Assembly (NCBI RefSeq): GCF_001649575.2 | Contig: NC_051443.1 | Location: 6,690,269-6,754,268 of the forward strand | Direction of reading: 5' to 3' | Length of the DNA stretch: 64,000 bases | Origin: Kryptolebias marmoratus | Lineage: Eukaryota > Chordata > Actinopteri > Cyprinodontiformes > Rivulidae | Part shown: positions 56,431 to 64,000 of the stretch, piece by piece | Layout: every line of letters begins with the position of its first letter | How positions within the stretch are numbered: position 1 is the first letter of the stretch | Program-made: the position numbers and the translations under genes | The notes under the pieces: model-generated | Told to the model about the DNA's origin: nothing | The model's database searches: none | What the model saw: the letters and a program-made list of their open reading frames with translations, nothing else

Positions 56431-58680
56431 GATAAATAGATGGATGGACGTTACCATACCATAATACATAGTCTTAGAATGGGCATATTAAAAAAATAAA
56501 TAAAAATGAAAAGGAAAAAAAACATTTGCTATTTTAGTTTATTATGAAAGGATTATAAAGTGAAAACTATGGTCACAGGTGAGCTCAGGTTCATTGCGAG
56601 AGTATGTGCATTCCCCTTCATGTTGATCCACTTGTGATCACTTGTGATTTGTGAAATCTAAAAAATATAAAAGCTGCCCAGCAAGCAGGATTAGCAGCAG
56701 CAGTAGTCTTTGCACCTGAAGCCTCCATTTCATTACAGGATTTTTCAGCTGCAGGACTTGGGGTAAGTAAACTTTAATTTGCCCCATTTGGGGTTGTGGA
56801 GATTAGCGCTTGTCAAGATTGCTTCCTATGCTTTTAAGCAGTTCGTTGTAATGCTGACAATTGGGCTGGCATGACTAACAGAGCAAGTAAGCAGGCATTG
56901 TGAGAAGCATGAACTGCTGTAGATTGGTCTTATGACTGGAGCAATGGCTGCTCGGTGGACTGGGTTGGGGGTGGGGGTGAGACGAGACATGGGAATGGGA
57001 TAGGACAGAAGCGTCTGTTATGCCTAGAAAACTCAATTATCAATGAATTCAAAGAGAGTTTTAGCTAAGAATGCCCATCCCAAACAAAGAAACTGCTAAA
57101 ACCAAGAAGCCAAAATAATAAATTGAAAGTGGAGGATAACAAAGATCTGCAAACTTGACAGTAAATTTTGTTTTTCTAGAAAATACCTGTTACCTAAATT
57201 ACTTACCTGTTACTTAGCATATGTTGTCGGGTTAGTGTCTTTATCTCTTGGGACATTTAAACTTTGACCTTTGAATAGATGAAGATAACGGATATTGCTC
57301 TTAAGATACATGTAATGTGATTTTAATCTGACAAGAAAAGCTGCATTGTTTGTCACAAAGAAAACCTCAAACATTGTTTTTTGTTTTAAATAAACAAAAA
57401 GAAAAAAAAAAACTTCTGTTAGACCCTAATTTAATTTTTGAACCAGTTTTGTGCACAATAAAAGTGAGAAGTAATAGAAATTATATCCAGTAAACTTAAA
57501 AGTCTTGACAGAGGTAAAATGATCAGTCATCTACTGCATATTTTCTTCATGACTGAAACACAAACAATATGCTTTCTTGCACAACACACCAACTAAAATA
57601 ACCTTCAATCTTAAACTTTATTCTTTCTCCCCATTGTTTTTCCTTTTTTTAAATTAACCTCTTTTTATTTATGCTTTTATTTTCTGGTGTTACTTTTGTA
57701 TATTAGGATTATTTCATGTAATAGTTTTTAGACTTTCCTGTAATATTTGTTTTCAAAAGCAGCAGGAAATGTTTGCTCTCATTTGGAGGATGCTTTAAAT
57801 AATATTTTGCGTAAAACTAAATTTGTCACTACAAACGAAAGAAAAACTATATTGACTATATCGTCAAAGCATCAGCCCATTGCATCATTTGAAGACTACA
57901 GTATACGTGTACAATCATAGCTGGCTCCACTCATGAACTTGGGATTAATTTTACTGGCTACAACTTCCCACTTCCACTGAAGTCACTGAAACATGACCCC
58001 ACCTGGTATAAAATCACAGCTCCTCCATTTATCTTATTGTTTTTCTCCTGGACCTTTGGACAGGACAGAATTTATCTTTGTCACACTTAGAGTGGACAAA
58101 ACACTTTTTGTGTGTATGTGTCCTTGCTGCTCATTCAATCAGAGATTTTCCAGCAGCCACGTGTGCACTGCTAACCAAAAAATATATATTTTTTATTTAG
58201 CCTACAGCAGCACAGTGGTTAACTCATATGAAGCAAGAGCACTGTAGCAAGTTAATAGAAAGTAAAAACTTTAAATCCTGAAAAACAAAAACTGAATTTT
58301 GAGCCACAGCTCTTTCCAAACAGGCTCATCTGGACAAATAATCTCTGTTCCTTTAAGAACAGTGGTAACTGGACACATTTAACTGAGTAAAAATAGAAAC
58401 AATGTACACGGCCACACATGGATGTTTAACTCCAATCGATCTGTAGCTGTTCTGATCAGGTTTCATGGTTAGGTTGTTGTGTAGTTCCACAGACACAGAG
58501 TCTTGACTGAAGACAGAGCACTGAAGACACTAAAGGACATGAATGCATCACTGAGAGCCGCTTCTTATTTGTTCTTCAGGGAATGAAATGCACGTCCACA
58601 TCTCCACCCTCATGTCTAAACAGATTAACGTCTGGCCCTAAAAAGGCAAATAGGTGGGGTCTTTAACAGACAAGTGTTTT
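56431..58680. other. Unannotated stretch
   Basis: AT-rich with a GGGTTGGGGGTGGGGGTG run at 56960. No gene or definite repeat. Probably agpat2 intron 1. Confidence 0.45.
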
Positions 58681-58689
58681 AATTTGTTC

Positions 58690-59415
58690 ACTTCACAACT
58701 CTTGTCCATGTGTTCATCACCTATAGATTGGACTACTGCAATTCCCTATATCTTAGTCTTGAACAATCACATATCCGTCGCCTGCAGTTAGTTCAGAACA
58801 TTGCTGGTCGTCTTTTAACAGGTACTAGAAGGCATGACTGGCCGCATCACTCTAGTTTTAGCAGATTTACACTGGCTGCCTGTTCATTTTCATATTGATT
58901 TTAAGGTTCTTTTATTCACTTTTAAAGCTTTAAGTGGTTTGGCTCCCAATTATTTAAGTGAACTGACTTTTATAATCCCAAATGAGCACAGAGATCTTCC
59001 AGCCAGATGCTCTTAGTGCAGCTGAGAGCTAAATTAAAACACAGAGGGGATCGGGCCCCCAGACTGTGGAACAACCTGTCCCTTGACGTTCGTAATGCAG
59101 TCTTTTAAATGCCGCCTAAAAACTTTCTTTCTAAAATGTATTTTCTGGCCTGTTTGGTGCAAATGATGCCAACCTGAAACCCCAAACCTTTTCTAGATAA
59201 TACAATGCTGGGTTCTAAGATTTTCTTTACAGTACAAATGGAAACTTAACAAAGGGTTTTGTAGTTGTTTAATTACAAACACACATCTATTCAGTGCAAT
59301 CTTCTGCCTTCCTTAGATAGATAACTTTTACTAATTGGCTTTTATAATGTATGTGAATGTTTCAGTACAGTGCTATGAGATGACTTGGCACTATATAAAA
59401 AACTGAACAAAACTA
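58690..59415 (+). mobile_element. L2/Rex1-type LINE, C-terminal end and 3' tail
   Basis: FITYRLDYCNSLYL (about 58711), RRLQLVQNIAGRLLTG (58775), and after a frame change LADLHWLPVHFHIDFKVL and LAPNYLSEL. RLWNNLSLDV-like and FKCRLKTFFL-like ends follow near 59060-59135, and the tail has GGCACTATATAAAAAACTG (59391). Degraded by frame shifts. Confidence 0.82.
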
Positions 59416-59544
59416 AGTTTTCAATTCAACCAGAAATGATTAAGCAATAGATACACATCATGAATGCTTTCCAATATATTTCTTAAAGAGTAAACAGAAT
59501 CCCCTAGTGAAAGCTTTACAGAACTAAGAACAGAGAAAACCACA

Positions 59545-59557
59545 TCTCTATTAGTTG

Positions 59558-59612
<55 letters not shown>
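59545..59612. repeat. TTA trinucleotide microsatellite
   Basis: About 20 TTA units (59554-59610), a likely polymorphic marker. Confidence 0.95.
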
Positions 59613-59613
<1 letters not shown>

Positions 59614-60499
59614 AAATACCTTTGATAGCTAAATCATGATCTAGAATTTCCTTTCATTTAGATAAACTAGGGTCCAATTCCCAAATTATGATTAATAATT
59701 TATGAGACATTTCTGTCTGAGGGGAGTGCTTTGGTTGCACTGAACCTTTCCATTTGTAGATGCGATTTGACCTTTGCACCATAATCTTGAAGTAATCTTT
59801 CAACACAGCAGTGATAAAACTCAGTCCAGAGCAAAAGGCACAGGAATAATATGACACCCTGTTGCATCAACCCTATGAATTATTGTATGACAACTAAGGT
59901 TTTACTCGAGTTAATTTTATTATCAGCCTGTATGGAAGCACCTTTGAACCTACAAAGCGTGATCACATCTAAGCAAGAGTGAAAATCCCATATGACCCAG
60001 CCAATCACAGATAAAAAGGTGAGCCTGACCTGTTCTATTCACAAAACTAACGAACCAGCAATCTGCTGAGCTTATTCAGCTCACTCACCAGTCAAAGTTC
60101 AGAGGGTGTTCAAGGCAGAGCCACGATCACAACACAGACTGTGCAAAAGATAACCATGCTCAGAAAAAAAAAGGGTATGCAAAAAACACTCAACCAGTAC
60201 TCAGCTGATAAAATAAACTAATACAGGATTACTGATGGTTCGATCACCTGCTGATATTGTAAGTTTGGTCACTTCAAAGAAATTAACACTAAATGGTAGT
60301 AATGGTAGTTAAAAAAATAAATAAAAAAAATTGATCCCCTTCAACTTAACCAGAATTCTGTCTCCCACAGATGAATTATGTGACTGTGTGACACGGACAT
60401 TACAATCACTCAATTTTAGACACTTCTGACCGCAGCTCATTGTGTGCATAAATCCCACCTGTTCACAGATTCAGTTTCTTTCATTCCAACCTTTTCACC

Positions 60500-60630
60500 A
60501 CAGTGGGCAAGACCAAAGAGTTGTCAAATGACGTCAGGAGCAAGATGGATCTGCACAAGGCTGGAATGGGCTATAAGACCTTTAGCAAGAAACTTGGTGA
60601 GACGGTGACAACTGTTGGTGCCGTTTTTCC
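60500..60630 (+). pseudogene. Tc1-like transposase N-terminus fragment
   Basis: [20 protein letters not shown] followed by [11 protein letters not shown] and TVTTVGA is the first ~40 residues (helix-turn-helix) of a vertebrate Tc1-like transposase. The start is GTG where ATG is expected (60506), and nothing of the catalytic half follows. Confidence 0.8.
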
Positions 60631-60739
60631 AAAATGAAAATATAAAATGACCATCCATCAAAATGGAGCTTTAAGCTCCATTTTGCCTATGGGATGAGGA
60701 TGAGGAGTGAGAAAGATCTGCCATCAGATCATCAACAAT

Positions 60740-60895
60740 CATCTTCTGTGTCGACGTGGGCTTGATGCTTGTTGATGTGATGGACTTGCGACCTGTCCAG
60801 GGTGTCCCCCACCCCTCGCACAGTGACTGCTGGAGATAGGCACCAGTTCCCCTGTGCTCAGATAGAAAAAGCAAGTAAAGAGAATGGATGTATGA
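60740..60895 (+). repeat. SINE/LINE-derived repeat, second copy
   Basis: GATGGACTTGCGACCTGTCCAGGG, GACTGCTGGAGATAGGCACCAG and GAGAATGGATGTATG match the repeat at 3270-3540. Confidence 0.7.
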
Positions 60896-60899
60896 TAAT

Positions 60900-63800
60900 C
60901 TGTTTCCACTCAAATGAAACTACCATAAAAATGAGCCTGTTCATGTCTTTGTGACTGAGCAAACCTACAGAACCAGCCGGAGATTAAATCATTAATTTTC
61001 TACCTGCGTGATTACAGGAATAACACAAATGCCATCATCAATTATAAGACAGTTGGCAAAAAGAAATGAATCTTAAAGTACTCAAACTTTTATTAACAAC
61101 AAACTGATTCACTTTGGTCACTTGACCGTGTGGTGATTCATCTGTAGCCTGCATATTAAACTCTTCGCACATGTTTTCAAGGGTTAAAAAAACTTCCTTT
61201 CACCATCCAACAGCTGCTGGTGATATTTAGTTTTTAGATTGTTGCCACCAAACACCAGACTTAATATTCACATTGTCTTTTATTTTTACCTTGTAATAAC
61301 CGCTAAAACAAATTGCTTACAAGGATTACTTAAGTTCCTCTTGCATCTACAGTCCATAGTCTAAGTATGAACAATTATGAGGAACACGTTAGCCTGTAAT
61401 CCTCTGGTCAACAGCCAAGTGAAATAACAACAATATAGGTCTCCCACTGATGGTAGAGAACATTTCACAACATGAAAGCTGAGCTCAAATAACAAGTGTC
61501 CATTCTTTAACTGTAGTTATGAGGTCTAACCTGATGAGTAAACCGAATATACAGCAGTCATTTATGTAAATGTCAGGTGTGTGCATGTATAATCCCTGAT
61601 AAGAAATTTCAATTGTCCATAGTATTTCAACAAATGCAGGCACAATATTAACTGCAACTTTTATGAATGCCTTTTATTTACTAAACACACACAAGTCTCT
61701 ATTGGCCAAACAGTTTGGTGAATACATACAAGTGTTCCAAGTCAGCTGCAAAGTCTATCATCAAGCTGAGAATTCAGGCTTTGGTTCGACAACAAGTGGC
61801 TGCGACAGAATTTTTTGTCATTTTTTTTCCTCCAAGACTGTGAGGTTGTAAAACATGCTGCCAGGAAACTCCATTCACTCTCCGTTTGACCCCAATTCAG
61901 TGGCTCTGTCACAGTCAACAGGTCCATATAACCTTTGAGCTGACAGAACGGTACGCTGGTGCAACATGACACCACCGGCTCAGCCCACACGACTGAGAAA
62001 GTGTTTATTCACAGAGCACTGAGGCAGTAAGGTCCGCTCCTCCAGCTGACAGGGCTGCTGTCAGCAGATCGGGGCCCAAGTGAGGCTGCGCACAGGATGG
62101 AGCTCATAACTAATCAGTAACCCAAGATAAACTACAGAAAACCCACCATCTGGCTCTTCAAGGTAATTACTGGACTGTAGTTATCTGTGTGCAGCAATCC
62201 ATATGCTCTGCTAATACTTAACCACAACAAAAAGTCTCTCTGCTGAAAGTGGACACTGACACCAAAGGTGTACAACACTTCCACCAGAGAAGCTATCAGC
62301 TGACCTGGTGACCTTATCTGTCAGGTGTAAAACAATTCATTTTCTCCAGAAGTAAGGGCAAGAAGTGACTTCCTCAGGGCTCATATTAGCACCTACAATA
62401 TGTTAGAGTTCTTGCTGCAGACATCTGGATCACAGCATATGAGAAATTGAAATTGTACATCAAATCATCACCATTACGTAGAGCCACTAAAGTCACTTCC
62501 ACATTTTATGGAAAAAGCTATGAAAGATTGATAATTTATGATTTATTGAAGCAAAATTAGATTCTATATTTAAAGTTGTGCGTGGTGATGTTCAATTATT
62601 CGGGAGAAAATTCAGAATATCTTTGTCAAATGTATGAGCAAAACTGATCAACTGGTAGCAAAATTTCTACCATGTTTTAAATAAAGAAGCCACTGTTGCG
62701 CTCAGGAGGCAATCATATTTTCACATTAATTTAGATGTCAGGATATATTCTGACTTAAATATTTGAAATAAATAAATAAGGTAATTATCATCTGGGGTTA
62801 AAAACAAACAAAGGCAGCAAAATCTGCCAACTGTAATACATATGGCAAGCTAATTTATAATTCTTTACATTACCTCATAACAAATAACTATAAATTTAAT
62901 TCTTCCAAGACAGAACAGACATTTCAGCTATTCGGAATGGTAACTCTCAAACGCCACTCTTCTTTATTTTCCCCCAACGATACATGCTGGGCCTTAAGTT
63001 TCAGATATCCACATAAACAGTAATATTTTTTTAGAATAAACATTGTGTGCATTATTTCAAACATTGGCATTTTAATGGCAGATGTACAACATTTATTTTG
63101 TTTTGGTCAATATGCATTTTTCATTCAACAAAATGCAACAATAATTGCTTAATGTACGCAAACATATTAAACAACCTTTAAAAGAACTTGTACTCTTAGA
63201 AATATTACATAGAAGAACATTCTTGCTCTTCATTTTCCGTCTCAGTAATTGATTATGAAGTATGCACAGGCATGGTCAATTGCCGTGTTTTTTTTTAAGT
63301 GGCCAGTTTTGGCTTATTAACCAACCTACTTCAAATTTTAAATATCCCAAGTGAAAACATTATATATTCTTCAACAGCCCAGGAGCATCTTAACTAACAT
63401 CATAAGGGATATTCAGTATTCATGTTTTCATTAGTAATAGTCAAAGTTCAGATCTTTTGAAGTGAGGTTCCATTGAAAAGGTATGAAATATTAATATCTT
63501 ACCCGTTGTAGTCAGATGTTTAAAATGACCTGTTTGGAGAAATAGAGTTCAGTTCTGACAGGACTGACACACCAACAGCTGGTCCAAGCTGGACCAAGAA
63601 GTGGATTGTTGCCATCTCAAAACTTCCATTAAAAAATAAAATAAAATAAAAATCGAAGTATTCATGAAAATGCTATTCTATAAACCTTCACATAGTCATC
63701 AGTTTCTTATTACACTTTTATTTATTTAGAAATCTATGGTTATTTGCAAGTACAGATGACTGAAGCAGCTTTAGGCACTTCACCCAAATCACAATATTTC
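60900..63800. other. Unannotated stretch
   Basis: AT-rich sequence. No gene, RNA or definite repeat recognised; the missing agpat2 first exon was not seen here. Confidence 0.45.
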
Positions 63801-63819
63801 AGCTGAAATAACGGAAGTT

Positions 63820-64000
63820 ACTCTGTAACTATGGTTCTGTGAATTCCTGGATGACTGCCAGTGGCAGTAAACAAAGTGGATATGTCTCCTCGCGCTCCGC
63901 GCAGGTCGAGAATTAATGTAAACAAAGTCACGCACGTGACACATAGCTCACCTGGGCGTGCGTCTATAAATAGCACGTGTGAGGCTACGTTCGGCCTCTT
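63820..64000 (+). promoter_or_regulatory. CpG-rich TATA-containing segment at the window edge
   Basis: TATAAATA at 63965-63972 lies between two CACGTG E-boxes (63933-63938 and 63974-63979), preceded by CGCGCTCCGCGCAGG. It could be a gene promoter or the U3 part of an LTR whose body is outside the window; there is no way to tell from here. Confidence 0.4.

Noticed and set aside
1..64000. CRISPR arrays, operons, bacterial promoters or terminators
   Set aside because: The DNA is vertebrate; repeats seen are transposons and microsatellites.
1..64000. tRNA or rRNA genes
   Set aside because: I looked for A/B-box pairs and cloverleaf-like ends and saw none convincing by eye; a tRNA scan would be the decisive test.

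Overview
This window is genomic DNA of a teleost fish. The evidence is intron-split vertebrate genes, long non-coding stretches, and a dense load of teleost-type repeats: hAT MITEs, Tc1 relics, L2/I/RTE-like LINEs and a sushi-type Gypsy element. Two host genes and one microRNA gene can be supported. egfl7 (plus strand, CDS 27349-35263, eight coding exons, 284 codons plus stop, every exon junction in phase) encodes a secreted EMI/EGF-like endothelial factor. The intron after its calcium-binding EGF exon carries mir-126 (29942-30029), with both mature arms readable. agpat2 (minus strand, five exons visible, 42390-51430) encodes a lysophosphatidic acid acyltransferase; its first coding exon is not seen and probably lies beyond the right edge. 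The two genes are convergent, as EGFL7 and AGPAT2 are in human 9q34, so this is conserved synteny.

Layout. 1-3540: 3' end of an I-clade LINE abutting a truncated Gypsy LTR, a tandem repeat (called family A here), and a hAT element with an 8-bp target duplication. 3541-8300: no recognised gene; one weak spliced candidate on the minus strand. 8315-16600: an old DNA-transposon relic that appears to hold a nearly complete, recently inserted sushi-type Gypsy retrotransposon (8630-14472, 5-bp duplication GCAGG, LTRs about 98.5% alike, two frame breaks, one assembly gap) and a hAT-like MITE with a 71-bp hairpin (15488-16389). 16600-24780: repeats and relics (Gypsy, Tc1, a 214-bp hAT MITE) with some unique sequence that may be regulatory. 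24780-35625: egfl7 promoter region, gene body and mir-126. 35626-42389: intergenic and probable agpat2 3' UTR. 42390-51430: agpat2. 51431-64000: a Tc1 element with a broken transposase, two LINE relics, an RTE-type tail, then largely unannotatable sequence ending in a CpG-rich, TATA-containing segment.

The host genes act separately: egfl7 and mir-126 share a transcript and both belong to vessel development, while agpat2 makes phosphatidic acid in the endoplasmic reticulum. I did not find a clearly new biological system. The most interesting items are the sequence-visible self-priming signature of the Gypsy element, the frame-open egfl7 introns (one ending inside mir-126), an intronic cluster of consensus 5' splice sites, the hairpin MITE and the tandem-unit repeat family A. 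Three runs of N (13401-13878, 31199-31362, 32090-32177) limit what can be said.
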